Assembly: GCA_947258545.1 (NCBI GenBank)
Contig: CAMYJI010000010.1
Location: 1 to 60,065, forward strand
DNA: 60,065 nucleotides
Direction of reading: 5' to 3'
DNA from: an uncultured Ectothiorhodospiraceae bacterium
GTDB lineage: Bacteria > Pseudomonadota > Gammaproteobacteria > UBA9214
In this document: in pieces, positions 35,957-47,522 of the stretch
How positions within the stretch are numbered: position 1 is the stretch's first letter
How the letters are laid out: every line of letters starts with the position of its first letter
Program-made: the position numbers and the translations under genes
Notes under the pieces: generated by a model
Seen by the model: the letters and a program-made list of their open reading frames with translations, nothing else
Databases searched by the model: none
What the model was told of the DNA's origin: nothing

Positions 35957-36506
35957 CAAACCTGCCTCGTACCCGTGCGCGCAAGTTCAGCCGGTTGGTG
36001 CCGAAATCGGCATCCATTCCCAAAGATTCTACCCGGGATGTATTCGACCTGATTACAACGGCCTGGTCGGTTGTGGCGGTCTGTTCTTTGGGACGGAGCT
36101 GCAGCTCGCTTGTGGTGATGTCCAGTTGTCGCCCGTTCGGGCCGGCGAGACGCTGGATTTCGACCTGGTCACGCAGCCACACAGTGTCCCCGTTGGCAGT
36201 GACGCTGGCCTGGTTAGATCGGACCTGCCATTGGCCCCGGTCTCCCTGGAGTGTCCGGAACACGGGCCGCTGCAGGTCAAAACGGTCACCCTGGGGAACG
36301 TGCCGCATGGCATCGGCCTGCAGACGATAGCTTACGCTACCGTCCTTACCGGTCACGCGCAGATCCATGTTCTCAACGAACAGGTCGGGAGCATGTCGGG
36401 CAGTGCCTGGCCGCGTGCTGATCGCGCCTTGATTCAGCAGCAGCCATCCTGTCGCCAGGACGCTCATCAACAGAACGCTCAGCAGGGTAATATGCCAGGT
36501 ATTCAA
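35943..36506 (-). CDS. lptC: LPS export protein LptC
   Basis: LptC is a bitopic inner-membrane protein that hands lipopolysaccharide from LptBFG to LptA. The 187-residue protein has one N-terminal transmembrane helix (ITLLSVLLMSVLATGWLLLN) and a periplasmic jellyroll (DLFVENMDLRVTGKDGSVSY, YRLQADAMRHVPQGD). The start is the rare TTG at 36506, sharing bases with the kdsC TGA stop, which implies translational coupling. Confidence 0.9.
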   Translation of the reverse strand: MNTWHITLLSVLLMSVLATGWLLLNQGAISTRPGTARHAPDLFVENMDLRVTGKDGSVSYRLQADAMRHVPQGDRFDLQRPVFRTLQGDRGQWQVRSNQASVTANGDTVWLRDQVEIQRLAGPNGRQLDITTSELQLRPKEQTATTDQAVVIRSNTSRVESLGMDADFGTNRLNLRARVRGRFDVAG

Positions 36507-37027
36507 AGGTATTTACCCAGGATTTCGTCCAGTACGCCTTTGGCCTCCATCAGCATTTCGCAGACATCACGTGCAGCGCCGCGGCCGCCACCGCTGGGTG
36601 TCTGCCAGTGGCTGTGCTTGCGTACCAGTGGATGGGCATCCTGGACCGCTATGGCCAGCCCCACGCGCCGCATAACGGGCAGGTCGACGACATCATCGCC
36701 GACATAGGCTGTTTGCTCCTCTGTTACGCCCAGCTTGGATATCAATTCCTGGAAGGCCGGAACCTTGTCAAGCTTGCCCTGATAGAGATGGGTGATGCCA
36801 AGGTTCTCCATGCGGTGTTCGACGACGCGCGAGGTGCGTCCGGTAATGATGGCAACCTCAATGTCACTATGATTCAGCAGCATCTTGATACCGTGTCCAT
36901 CTCGCGAGTGGAATGCCTTGTATTCCTGGCCGTCGTCTCCAAGGAACAGACTGCCATCGGTCAATACGCCATCGACATCAAACACCAGCAGGCGGATCCG
37001 GGATGCTCTTTCTAGGATATCTTTCAT
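36503..37027 (-). CDS. kdsC: 3-deoxy-manno-octulosonate-8-phosphatase KdsC
   Basis: KdsC removes phosphate from KDO-8-phosphate, the last step before CMP-KDO activation for lipopolysaccharide core. The 174-residue HAD-superfamily enzyme has the nucleophile motif LLVFDVDGVLTDGSLF, AIITGRTS (motif II), and VGDDVVDLPVMRRVGLA (motif IV). It has the cap-less short form usual for KdsC. It follows kdsD by 16 bases. Confidence 0.94.
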   Translation of the reverse strand: MKDILERASRIRLLVFDVDGVLTDGSLFLGDDGQEYKAFHSRDGHGIKMLLNHSDIEVAIITGRTSRVVEHRMENLGITHLYQGKLDKVPAFQELISKLGVTEEQTAYVGDDVVDLPVMRRVGLAIAVQDAHPLVRKHSHWQTPSGGGRGAARDVCEMLMEAKGVLDEILGKYL

Positions 37028-37043
37028 GGAAAAGGTTTGCAGT

Positions 37044-38018
37044 TCAGACGACTCCGGCTCTAAGGAGATCGTGCATGTTGAGTACCCCTACCAGTTTATC
37101 GCCGTCATTGACAACGGGTAGGGCGTTGATTTTCGTGCTGTCCATTATTTGCAATGCCTCGGCTGCGAGCATCCCCGGATGCACCGTTTTGCAGTCCCGG
37201 GTCATGACGTCGCTGATGCGGGCCGCGTGGACATCCAGTTTGCTGTCGATAGCGCGGCGCAGATCACCGTCGGTGAAGACAGCGACGAGGTTGCGGTTGG
37301 CGTCAACCACGGCCGTCATGCCAAGTCCCTTGCGGCTCATTTCCATCAATGCATCGCTGAGCGGGGTGTCGGGTCCGACCATCGGCATGGTATCACCGGT
37401 ATGCATCAGGTCATCGATTAACAGCAGCAGGCGACGTCCAAGTGCCCCCCCGGGGTGCGAGCGAGCGAAATCCTCCTCGGTGAAACCGCGTGATTCCAGT
37501 AACGAAATAGCCAGCGCATCGCCCATGGCCAGGGCGGCGGTGGTGCTGGCGGTGGGAGCAAGATCCAGGGGGCAGGCCTCGCGTTCAACGCTGACATTGA
37601 TGCTGGCTGTGGCGGCGCTCGCCAGGGTTGAATCAGGTTTTCCGGTCATGGCGATCAGCGGTACATTGAGGCGCTTGATGATCGGCAGGATGGTAACGAT
37701 CTCACTGGTCTCTCCCGAATTGGACAATGCCAGGACAACGTCCGCTGCGGTGATCATCCCCAGATCGCCGTGACTGGCCTCGCCTGGATGGACAAAGAAC
37801 GCGGGCGTTCCTGTGCTGGCCAGGGTGGCGGCGATCTTGCCGCCGATATGTCCGGACTTGCCCATGCCGATTACCACGACGCGGCCAGCACAGTCGAGCA
37901 TCAGCTTGCAGGCATGGATAAACGCGGGTTTCCTGACCTGGTGGGCCAGTGAGGCGACCGCCTGTGACTCGATATCGATCACCGCCAGGGCAAGTTCCTG
38001 CAGTTTCCGGTCGTTCAT
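37044..38018 (-). CDS. kdsD: Arabinose-5-phosphate isomerase KdsD
   Basis: KdsD converts ribulose-5-phosphate to arabinose-5-phosphate, the first committed step to KDO. The 324-residue protein has an N-terminal SIS domain (VVIGMGKSGHIGGKIAATLA, STGTPAFFVHPGEASHGDLG, VLALSNSGETSEI) and two C-terminal CBS domains (MTAVVDANRNLVAVFTDGDL; ALPVVNDGDKLVGVLNMHDL). It sits between yrbG and kdsC as in E. coli. Confidence 0.94.
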   Translation of the reverse strand: MNDRKLQELALAVIDIESQAVASLAHQVRKPAFIHACKLMLDCAGRVVVIGMGKSGHIGGKIAATLASTGTPAFFVHPGEASHGDLGMITAADVVLALSNSGETSEIVTILPIIKRLNVPLIAMTGKPDSTLASAATASINVSVEREACPLDLAPTASTTAALAMGDALAISLLESRGFTEEDFARSHPGGALGRRLLLLIDDLMHTGDTMPMVGPDTPLSDALMEMSRKGLGMTAVVDANRNLVAVFTDGDLRRAIDSKLDVHAARISDVMTRDCKTVHPGMLAAEALQIMDSTKINALPVVNDGDKLVGVLNMHDLLRAGVV

Positions 38019-38100
38019 GTCAGGTGTGATGCGTGGTCTGCGGGCTTGGTTGCTCGGGTGTGCAGTGTATGTCCGGACAAGTCGGGTTGTTTCATGCGGG

Positions 38101-39072
38101 TTAGTGCGTTACGGAGAAGTATAACAGGGTCTGATAGCCGATATAGGCAATCAACAGAGTCCCACCCTCGATGCGGTTGATACGGCCTGGTCCGCGGAAG
38201 CCGTATGCCATGACAAACAGGACCAGTGTGAGTATGAACATAAAGGTAAAGTCGCGCTCCACCGCGGCCGGGTCGACAACACCGGGCCGTATCACCCCGG
38301 GCAGACCGAGCACCGCCAGCAGGTTGAATATGTTCGAACCGATGATATTGCCGATGGCGATGTCATGCTCGTTTTTCAGGGCACCCATGAGGGAGGCCGC
38401 CAGTTCCGGCAGGCTGGTACCGAGTGCCACGATGGTGAGGCCTATCACCAGGTCGCTGACACCGAGTTCCTGTGCAATCGCGACTGCACCCCAGACCAGC
38501 AGACGTGAACTGACCAGCAGGAACACCGCGCCGATGATCAGCCAGAACAGTGCCTGCAACATCGACATCCCGGGCTTGATTTCATCGGAATATTCCTCGT
38601 CCATGGGGTCGCGGGCGCCTTTTGACTTGATACCCAGGCGCGTGAGCCACACCAGTATCAGGACCATGCCGCCCAGCAGCAGGCTGCCGTCTAGGCGCCC
38701 CAGGTTATAGTCGGCGAGCAGCAGCCAGGTGGCCGACATGATGACGATCAGGACGGGCAGCTCGCGGCGCAGGATGCTGGAGTGTATATCGAGCGGTGCA
38801 ATCAGGGCGGTCAATCCAAGGACCAGGGCGATGTTGATGATATTCGAGCCGATCGCGTTACCGACTGACAACCCGCTGTTGCCTTGCCAGGCGGCCATGC
38901 CCGAGACCAGCATTTCCGGGGCGGAAGTCCCCAGGCTGACAATGGTCAGGCCGATAATCAGCGGGGACACATTCAGATTGTAGGCGACTGATGCCGCACC
39001 GATCACGAAACGGTCGGCACTCCAGGTCAGCAGCAGGAACCCCGCTGCAACAGCCAGTAGTTCAGGCCACAT
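38101..39072 (-). CDS. yrbG: Calcium/sodium antiporter, YrbG type
   Basis: The 323-residue membrane protein has about ten transmembrane helices in two homologous halves. Each carries the alpha-repeat typical of Ca2+/cation antiporters: LIIGLTIVSLGTSAPEMLVS with GNAIGSNIINIALVLGLTAL, and LVIGLTIVALGTSLPELAAS with GNIIGSNIFNLLAVLGLPGV. It is the first gene of the minus-strand kds-lpt series, divergent from mlaF. The physiological ion and direction are not proven by sequence. Confidence 0.92.
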   Translation of the reverse strand: MWPELLAVAAGFLLLTWSADRFVIGAASVAYNLNVSPLIIGLTIVSLGTSAPEMLVSGMAAWQGNSGLSVGNAIGSNIINIALVLGLTALIAPLDIHSSILRRELPVLIVIMSATWLLLADYNLGRLDGSLLLGGMVLILVWLTRLGIKSKGARDPMDEEYSDEIKPGMSMLQALFWLIIGAVFLLVSSRLLVWGAVAIAQELGVSDLVIGLTIVALGTSLPELAASLMGALKNEHDIAIGNIIGSNIFNLLAVLGLPGVIRPGVVDPAAVERDFTFMFILTLVLFVMAYGFRGPGRINRIEGGTLLIAYIGYQTLLYFSVTH

Positions 39073-39335
39073 GGTTGGCTTCTGTGCAGGGCCTCGGGGT
39101 GCCGGAAGAAACTACGGCACCGTCCGGGCAGAGGGGCCGGCGGCCCGCCAGGATGGCATCAGCCAGTGACGCCGCGGCCGGGTAAATGATTTGACGGAAA
39201 ATCTTCAAAGAATCGCGCTCTTCAGACATTAAGTGTTTTATCATACACGCCGGCGTGCAGTGACCAAACGACCGACATATTTTTCAAGTTGCCGGGCCCG
39301 GGTATGACCCGGCAGGCCGAAGCGGTGCAGATCAT

Positions 39336-40174
39336 ATGAAAAACACGATGCAGGAAACAAGCCGGAACGGGCAGGAACCGGTCGTGCAGGTCCGTGGTCT
39401 GAGTTTTACGCGTGGCGAGCGAATCATCTTTGATGGGATTGATCTGGATATCGAGCGCGGCAAGGTCACCGCGATCATGGGACCCAGCGGCACCGGCAAG
39501 ACCACGCTGCTCAAGCTGATCGGCGGGCAACTGAGCCCGTCGGCAGGGACCGTCGTGGTAGACGGGGAGAATGTGCACGCGCTTGCAACCCGGGAACTTT
39601 ACAGGTTGCGCCAGCGCATGGGCATGATGTTTCAGAGCGGGGCGCTGTTGACCGACCTGGATGTCTACGCCAACGTGGCCTTCCCGATCAGGGAGCATAC
39701 CGACCTGCCCGAATCCCTGGTACGTGACCTGGTGCTGATGAAACTCCAGGCCGTGGGACTCCGGGGCGCCGCCGGCCTGATGCCGAGCGAGCTGTCCGGC
39801 GGCATGGCACGCCGCGTGGCGATGGCCCGCGCCATCGCCCTGGATCCGATGATGGTGCTTTATGACGAGCCCTTTACCGGGCAGGACCCGATTTCGATGG
39901 GTGTTGTGGTGAAGTTGATCCGGGAGCTCAATGATGCCCTGGGGTTGACCAGTATCGTCGTGTCGCATGACGTGCAGGAAACAGCGGCCATTGCCGACTA
40001 TGCCTACCTGCTGTCTGATGGCAAGGTCGTGGATCAGGGCACCCCGGAGACACTGTGGAAATCCGCGTCCGACTGGTCGCAGCAGTTTCTTAACGGCGAG
40101 CCTGACGGGCCGGTCGCGTTTCATTATCCGGCCCTGCGTTTCCGGGATGACCTGATGCAGGGAGGCCGGTCGCG

Positions 40175-40178
<4 letters not shown>
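39336..40178 (+). CDS. mlaF: Phospholipid transport ATP-binding protein MlaF
   Basis: MlaF is the ATPase of the MlaFEDB complex, which helps keep outer-membrane lipid asymmetry. Its 280 residues have Walker [16 protein letters not shown], the signature [16 protein letters not shown] (SGGMA is typical of MlaF), Walker [15 protein letters not shown] and the H-loop [15 protein letters not shown] 39336 is about 260 bases from the divergent yrbG. It overlaps mlaE by four bases. Confidence 0.94.
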
Positions 40179-40957
<779 letters not shown>

Positions 40958-40960
40958 ACC

Positions 40961-41431
40961 ATGGGTCACAGCAGACTTGTTGAATTATGGGTGGGATTGT
41001 TCGTGGCAGCGGGCATGGCGGCCCTGTTTATGCTGGCTATGCAGGTCAGCAACCTGAGCAACAGCATCAGTGGCGATACCTACACCATCACTGCCGCGTT
41101 CGAGAATATCGGCGGACTCAAGGTGCGTTCGCCGGTGACCGTGTCAGGGGTGCGCGTTGGGCGGGTCGGTGCGATTGATTACGATACACGTGCCTATGAG
41201 GCCGTCGTTTCCCTGAGCATCGATTCGCGCTACAACAGCTTCCCGATGGATACCTCCGCGAGTATCTTTACCTCCGGTCTGCTGGGGGAGCAGTACATTG
41301 CCCTGGAGCCGGGCGGATCGGAAACCAACCTGGTCGAGGGTGACCGGCTCCAGCTGACCCAGTCGGCGCTGGTGATCGAACAGCTGGTTGGCCAGTTCCT
41401 CTACAATCAGGCAGGCAAACAGCAGGAATAA
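40961..41431 (+). CDS. mlaD: MCE-domain lipid-binding protein MlaD
   Basis: MlaD forms a hexameric ring of MCE domains in the periplasm, anchored by one N-terminal helix (ELWVGLFVAAGMAALFMLAM). The MCE domain starts at YTITAAFENIGGLKVRSPVT with VSGVRVGRV, and includes FTSGLLGEQYIALEPGGS. At 156 residues it is somewhat shorter than the E. coli protein (183), with a reduced C-terminal helix region (ALVIEQLVGQFLYNQ). Confidence 0.93.
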   Translation: MGHSRLVELWVGLFVAAGMAALFMLAMQVSNLSNSISGDTYTITAAFENIGGLKVRSPVTVSGVRVGRVGAIDYDTRAYEAVVSLSIDSRYNSFPMDTSASIFTSGLLGEQYIALEPGGSETNLVEGDRLQLTQSALVIEQLVGQFLYNQAGKQQE

Positions 41432-41474
41432 CGCCGCTTTTGAAAACAGGCCTGTCCACTTCCCGGAAGTCTTG

Positions 41475-42083
41475 ATGAAATTCAGAAATTTTCTATTGCT
41501 GGTGTGCTGCCTGTTGTTGCCGGTCAACGGCATCTCAAGTGACATCATAACGCCCGAGGCCTTGGTGCGTGATACCTCTTCGCGCATGCTGGTCGCGCTC
41601 AAGGAGCAAAAGGCACTGATCGAGGAGGACAAGAGTCGGATTTACGCGCTGGTCTCCGATATCGTGCTGCCGTATTTCGATTTCCAACGCATGGCCATGT
41701 GGGCACTGGGCCGGTACTGGCGCGACGCAAGCCCTGAACAGCGTGAGCGCTTCGTGGTGGAATTCCGGGAAATGCTGGTACGCACCTACGGCAGCGCCCT
41801 GGCCGATTACTCGGATGAAACGATTGTCTACCTGCCGCTGCACACCGAGCATGGTGACAGGGATGTCACGGTCCGTACAGAGATCGAGCAGGTTGGCGGG
41901 CCGGCGATCCAGATAACCTATTCCATGTACCTGTCGAGCGATGGCTGGAAGGTCTATGATGTCTCGATCAATGGCGTGAGCCTGGTGACTAATTACCGGA
42001 CCACGTTTGCCAGCATTATCCGCAAGGACGGCATGGACAACCTGATCAAGCAGCTGGAAAACCGCAATGCACCCTCGGGCTGA
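41475..42083 (+). CDS. mlaC: Periplasmic phospholipid-binding protein MlaC
   Basis: MlaC shuttles phospholipid between MlaA at the outer membrane and MlaD. The 202-residue protein has a signal peptide (FRNFLLLVCCLLLPVNGISS), then the family core: VLPYFDFQRMAMWALGRYWR, AYG-SALADYSDETIVYLP-type segments and VYDVSINGVSLVTNYRTTFA. ATG 41475 starts the signal; the frame is open upstream to 41388 but that overlaps mlaD. It shares bases with the mlaB start. Confidence 0.92.
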   Translation: MKFRNFLLLVCCLLLPVNGISSDIITPEALVRDTSSRMLVALKEQKALIEEDKSRIYALVSDIVLPYFDFQRMAMWALGRYWRDASPEQRERFVVEFREMLVRTYGSALADYSDETIVYLPLHTEHGDRDVTVRTEIEQVGGPAIQITYSMYLSSDGWKVYDVSINGVSLVTNYRTTFASIIRKDGMDNLIKQLENRNAPSG

Positions 42084-42385
42084 TGATTGACGCGGCACTT
42101 GAAACCGGTGGTGAGGGCCGCTGGAGGCTGAGCGGCGAGCTGGGATTCGGGACTGTGTCACGGTTGCTGAAGGATTCCCGTGCCGGCTTTTCCGATGGTA
42201 ATGATATCGAGGTTGACCTGTCGGGTGTGACGCGTGCCGACAGCGCCGGTCTGGCCCTGTTGGTCGAGTGGCTGCGCGAAGCGGAGCGGGCCGGCAGGGC
42301 GATAAGCTTTGTGAATATGCCTGCACAGATGCAGTCGATTGCACGTATCTGCGGGCTGGATGACATTCTGACAGCGTCAGGCTGA
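42083..42385 (+). CDS. mlaB: STAS-domain protein MlaB
   Basis: MlaB is the small cytosolic STAS subunit that binds and stabilises MlaF. The 100-residue protein has the STAS pattern WRLSGELGFGTVSRLL and VDLSGVTRADSAGLALLVEW, with the conserved SAGLALL loop, followed by GRAISFVNMPAQMQSIARIC. Start and mlaC stop overlap (TGATG), implying coupling. Confidence 0.9.
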   Translation: MIDAALETGGEGRWRLSGELGFGTVSRLLKDSRAGFSDGNDIEVDLSGVTRADSAGLALLVEWLREAERAGRAISFVNMPAQMQSIARICGLDDILTASG

Positions 42386-42443
42386 CGGCCGGGCCGGCGA
42401 AATACGTTTGCCATCCAGTAGCGATGGTTGAGGGAAAGGATTT

Positions 42444-43960
<1,517 letters not shown>

Positions 43961-44030
43961 CATTCTGGCGATACTTCGAACAGAGCCTCGTGCTTGTAAA
44001 TTACAGGTTTCTGCCTGAAACTTACCGCCC

Positions 44031-44666
44031 ATGAATAATTTACTGACCATTGCCCTGTCCAAGGGACGCATTTTCAAGGAGACACTGCCGCTGCTGGCGC
44101 AGGCCGGTATCGAGCCGGTGGATGATCCGGAAACCAGCCGCAAGCTGATACTCGATACCAGCCAGGCCGGAATTAAACTGGTCATCATCCGGGCCGCCGA
44201 TGTGCCGACCTATGTCGAATATGGCGCCGCGGACATGGGTGTCGCCGGCAAGGACGTGTTAATGGAGCATGGCGGTAACGGCCTGTACGAGCCGGTGGAT
44301 CTCGGTATCGCCAAATGCCGGCTGATGGTTGCCGGTCCGGAAAATCCACGCAGCGACGGGCGTCGCCTGCGCATCGCGACCAAGTTCGTGCGCAGTACGC
44401 GCCGTTACTATGCCAATCGGCGGGAACAGGTCGAGATCATCAAACTGTACGGTTCCATGGAACTGGCGCCGCTGGTTGGTCTGTCCGACCGGATTGTCGA
44501 CCTGGTCGATACCGGGAATACCCTCAAGGCCAATGGCCTGGTGCCGCTGGAACACATTGCCGACATCAGTTCGCGGCTGGTGGTCAACAAGGCGGCCATG
44601 AAAATGAAGCATGACCGCGTTACGCAGCTGATTACGCAGCTGCGAGATGCGTGCGGCAGCCAGTGA
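44031..44666 (+). CDS. hisG: ATP phosphoribosyltransferase, short form
   Basis: HisG catalyses the first step of histidine synthesis, joining ATP and PRPP. At 211 residues it is the short form, which lacks the C-terminal regulatory domain and works as a hetero-octamer with HisZ; hisZ is not in the window. Motifs include [36 protein letters not shown] and [20 protein letters not shown]. It abuts hisD. Confidence 0.94.
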   Translation: MNNLLTIALSKGRIFKETLPLLAQAGIEPVDDPETSRKLILDTSQAGIKLVIIRAADVPTYVEYGAADMGVAGKDVLMEHGGNGLYEPVDLGIAKCRLMVAGPENPRSDGRRLRIATKFVRSTRRYYANRREQVEIIKLYGSMELAPLVGLSDRIVDLVDTGNTLKANGLVPLEHIADISSRLVVNKAAMKMKHDRVTQLITQLRDACGSQ

Positions 44667-44667
44667 G

Positions 44668-45975
44668 ATGATCGAAATAACACGACTCAACAGTCAGGAT
44701 CCGGTTTTCCGGCAGTCACTGGAGAAGCTGCTGACCCGGGGCGAGACGGCAGACCGCCGGATCAACACCGTTGTCGAGGAAATCATCACCGCAGTGCGCG
44801 AGCGTGGAGATGCCGCCCTGATCGAAATGACCGAACGCTTCGATAACTGGTCGGCCGGCAGTGCCACAAACCTGGAGATCCCGGTTGCGCACTGTGTCGA
44901 GGCACTGCAATCCCTTGGTGATGCCGAGCGTGGGGCCCTCGAACTGGCGGCTGAACGGGTGCGTATGTATGCCGAACACCAGAAGCTGGATTCCTGGAGT
45001 TACATGGAGGCAAATGGCACCCTGCTTGGCCAGCAGGTCACCCCGATGGACCGCGTCGGCCTGTACGTGCCGGGCGGAAAGGCGGCGTATCCCTCTTCGG
45101 TGCTGATGAACGCCATACCGGCCAAGGTCGCCGGTGTTCCCGAGTTGATCATGGTGGTGCCCACGCCGGGTGGCGAGGTTAATCCGATGGTGCTGGCCGC
45201 CGCGAGTATTGCCGGTGTCGACCGCGTATTCGCCATCGGCGGTGCGCAGGCCGTTGCGGCCCTGGCCTATGGAACGGAATCCATTCCCCCGGTAGACAAG
45301 ATCGTAGGCCCCGGCAATGCCTATGTGGCGACCGCCAAGCGCATGGTGTTTGGCAAGGTGGGAATCGACATGATCGCCGGGCCATCGGAGATCCTGGTGA
45401 TCTGTGACGGCCAGACGGATCCGGACTGGATTGCAGTGGATCTTTTCTCGCAGGCCGAGCACGACGAGGATGCCCAGTCGATCCTGGTGAGTCCGGATGC
45501 CGTGTTTCTCTCGCGCGTGGCCGAGAGCATCAACCGGCTGCTGCCGGACATGCCCCGTGCCGACGTTATCAGTGAGTCCTTGCGGGGGCAGGGCGCGCTG
45601 ATCCAGGTGCGCGACCTGGATGAGGCCGTGGAAGTGGCCAATTCCGTCGCGCCGGAACACCTGGAGCTATCGGTCGAGGAACCCCAGACACTGGCGACGC
45701 GCATACGTCATGCCGGTGCCATCTTCATGGGTCGTTACACCGCCGAAGTCCTCGGGGACTATTGCGCCGGCCCGAACCATGTCCTGCCGACCTCCCGCAC
45801 GGCACGTTTCTCGTCACCGCTGGGTGTCTACGATTTCCAGAAACGCACCAGCCTGATCCAGTGTTCACCGGAGGGTGCCAGCGAACTCGGGCGGACCGCC
45901 GCCATCCTGGCGCACGGTGAAGGGCTGACCGCCCACGCGCGTTCCGCCGAGGTACGCATTAAGGATGACAACTGA
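44668..45975 (+). CDS. hisD: Histidinol dehydrogenase
   Basis: HisD carries out the last two oxidations of histidine synthesis with NAD and zinc. The 435-residue protein has [54 protein letters not shown] and the zinc/catalytic segment [16 protein letters not shown], plus AGPNHVLPT near the C-terminus. ATG 44668 follows the hisG stop by one base; an in-frame start at 44647 overlaps hisG. A repeat cluster separates it from hisC. Confidence 0.94.
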   Translation: MIEITRLNSQDPVFRQSLEKLLTRGETADRRINTVVEEIITAVRERGDAALIEMTERFDNWSAGSATNLEIPVAHCVEALQSLGDAERGALELAAERVRMYAEHQKLDSWSYMEANGTLLGQQVTPMDRVGLYVPGGKAAYPSSVLMNAIPAKVAGVPELIMVVPTPGGEVNPMVLAAASIAGVDRVFAIGGAQAVAALAYGTESIPPVDKIVGPGNAYVATAKRMVFGKVGIDMIAGPSEILVICDGQTDPDWIAVDLFSQAEHDEDAQSILVSPDAVFLSRVAESINRLLPDMPRADVISESLRGQGALIQVRDLDEAVEVANSVAPEHLELSVEEPQTLATRIRHAGAIFMGRYTAEVLGDYCAGPNHVLPTSRTARFSSPLGVYDFQKRTSLIQCSPEGASELGRTAAILAHGEGLTAHARSAEVRIKDDN

Positions 45976-45987
45976 ATTCTGCAAGAA

Positions 45988-46081
45988 CTATCACCGCTGA
46001 GACGCGGAGGACGCAGAGAAAAGAAATAACTTCACCGCAAAGACGCAAAGGACGTAAAGGACGTAAAGGACGTAAAGATTA
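45988..46081 (+). repeat. CGCAAAG-type repeat pair after hisD
   Basis: Two units in tandem. The first reads ATCACCGCTGAGACGCGGAG then GACGCAGAGAAAAG (45990-46023). The second reads TTCACCGCAAAGACGCAAAG (46031-46050), followed by three GGACGTAAA units and GATTAAATAAATATTAAAAA. The same two sub-types return at 46156-46190 and 46203-46252. No gene is visible anywhere in 45976-46420. Confidence 0.75.
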
Positions 46082-46104
46082 AATAAATATTAAAAACAAA
46101 GGGT

Positions 46105-46136
46105 GTAGGTTGGGCAAAGCGTAGCGTACCCAACAT
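46105..46136. repeat. GTAGGTTGGGC-type palindromic repeat
   Basis: GTTGGG (46109-46114) pairs with CCCAAC (46129-46134) around CAAAGCGTAGCGTA. GTAGGTTGGG(C/T)NNAGCG...CCCAACA sequences are familiar as dispersed intergenic repeats in proteobacteria and cyanobacteria. It is embedded between two CGCAAAG repeat pairs, so at least two repeat families have accumulated in this gap. Confidence 0.55.
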
Positions 46137-46155
46137 CATAAACAGACCGGGACAT

Positions 46156-46356
46156 ATCACCGCAGAGACGCAGAGTACGCGGAGAAGAACAAAAGACAAA
46201 ACATTCACCGCAAAGGCGCAAAGAGCGCAAAGATTGAATAAATGTTAAAAACTATTAAAGCGCAGGCAGGGGAATACGTGATTTGTAGAATCCATCTGGC
46301 TTTTAACATTTATTAATTTCTTTTCTTTGCGTCCTTTGCGCCTTTGCGGTGAATCT
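46156..46356. repeat. CGCAAAG-type repeats forming a long inverted pair before hisC
   Basis: A direct unit (46156-46190, ATCACCGCAGAGACGCAGAG) is followed by another (46203-46252) that ends AATAAATGTTAAAA. An inverted copy lies at 46301-46356, from TTTTAACATTTATTAATTTC to CCTTTGCGCCTTTGCGGTGA. The last two are reverse complements over about 50 bases and could form a large hairpin or cruciform 65 bases before hisC. Only repeats are seen here. Confidence 0.75.
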
Positions 46357-46420
46357 TTCGGGTTTTTCTCTACACCCTCTGAGTCGCGGCGGTGAATAAT
46401 TATCGGTTTATTATCAAGTC

Positions 46421-47503
46421 ATGACCACATCCAAAGAAAAAATCGAGCGCATCATCCGCCCCGAGGTCAGGGGGCTGAGCGCCTATCATGTTCCCGATGC
46501 CGGCGGCTTGATCAAGCTGGATGCCATGGAGAATCCCTACGGCTGGCCGAACTGGCTGGTGGAGGAGTGGCTGGAGCGGCTCAGGCAGGTCTCTCTGAAC
46601 CGCTATCCCGATGCGTCCGCAAATGCCCTGAGGACACGCATGCGCAGCGCCATGGGGGTTCCCGACCAGGCCGCGGTCATTCTCGGCAACGGTTCGGACG
46701 AGCTGATCCAGATGATCATTCAGGCGGTGGCCGGGCCCGGCCAGGTGATCATGGCAGCGGAGCCGACCTTCGTGATGTACCGGCAGATTGCCGTCGTCAC
46801 CGGGCTGGACTATGCAGCCGTCCCGCTGCAGGCCGATTACTCGCTGGATGGGGACGTCATCGCCAGGGCCCTGGACGAGCACCGGCCGGCGGTTGTATTC
46901 CTTGCCTACCCGAATAATCCCACTGGTAATCTGTTTGACCCCGATGTGATCCGGGCAGTCCTGGCGCGCGCGCCAGGACTGGTCGTGGTCGATGAGGCCT
47001 ATGCGCCGTTCACGGATGAAAGCTTCATGGGGAAGGTGACGGCATACGACAATCTGCTGGTGCTGAGGACGGTTTCCAAGATGGGGTTTGCAGGGCTGCG
47101 CCTGGGCCTGCTGGCCGGTGCACCGGACTGGCTGAACGAGATCGAAAAGACCCGCCTGCCGTATAACATCAGTTCGTTGAACCAGCTCACTGGTGAAATT
47201 GCGCTGGCACACACGGAGGTATTCGAAGAGCAGGCCGCCACGATCCGGCAGGATCGGGCAGTCGTGCTTGCCGGTCTGCAGGCGCTGCCCGGCCTGACGG
47301 TGTATCCGAGCGCGGCGAATTTCATCCTGTTCCGTGTCCCCGCCGGGCAGGCCGGCGTCGTGCACGCGGGCCTGAAGGAAAATGGGGTGCTGATAAAGAA
47401 CCTCGATGGTTCCGCGCCGGCGCTGCGCGATTGCCTGCGCGTCACCGTGGGGCGGCCGCAGGAGAACGCGGCATTCCTGGCGGCGCTGGCGGATCTGTTG
47501 TAG
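46421..47503 (+). CDS. hisC: Histidinol-phosphate aminotransferase
   Basis: HisC converts imidazole-acetol phosphate to histidinol phosphate with glutamate and PLP. The 360-residue fold-type I protein shows KLDAMENPYGWP, VILGNGSDELIQMIIQAVAG, AYPNNPTGNLFD, VVVDEAYAPF and the PLP-Lys segment LRTVSKMGFAGLRLGLL. It is separated from hisD by 445 bases of repeats, so it probably has its own promoter or depends on readthrough. Confidence 0.94.
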   Translation: MTTSKEKIERIIRPEVRGLSAYHVPDAGGLIKLDAMENPYGWPNWLVEEWLERLRQVSLNRYPDASANALRTRMRSAMGVPDQAAVILGNGSDELIQMIIQAVAGPGQVIMAAEPTFVMYRQIAVVTGLDYAAVPLQADYSLDGDVIARALDEHRPAVVFLAYPNNPTGNLFDPDVIRAVLARAPGLVVVDEAYAPFTDESFMGKVTAYDNLLVLRTVSKMGFAGLRLGLLAGAPDWLNEIEKTRLPYNISSLNQLTGEIALAHTEVFEEQAATIRQDRAVVLAGLQALPGLTVYPSAANFILFRVPAGQAGVVHAGLKENGVLIKNLDGSAPALRDCLRVTVGRPQENAAFLAALADLL

Positions 47504-47522
47504 CGCGTTGCGGTCCGGAGGC

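Noticed and set aside
45988..46356. CRISPR-like array between hisD and hisC
   Set aside because: Units are unevenly spaced, in both orientations and unequal in length, with no unique spacers of uniform size and no cas genes.
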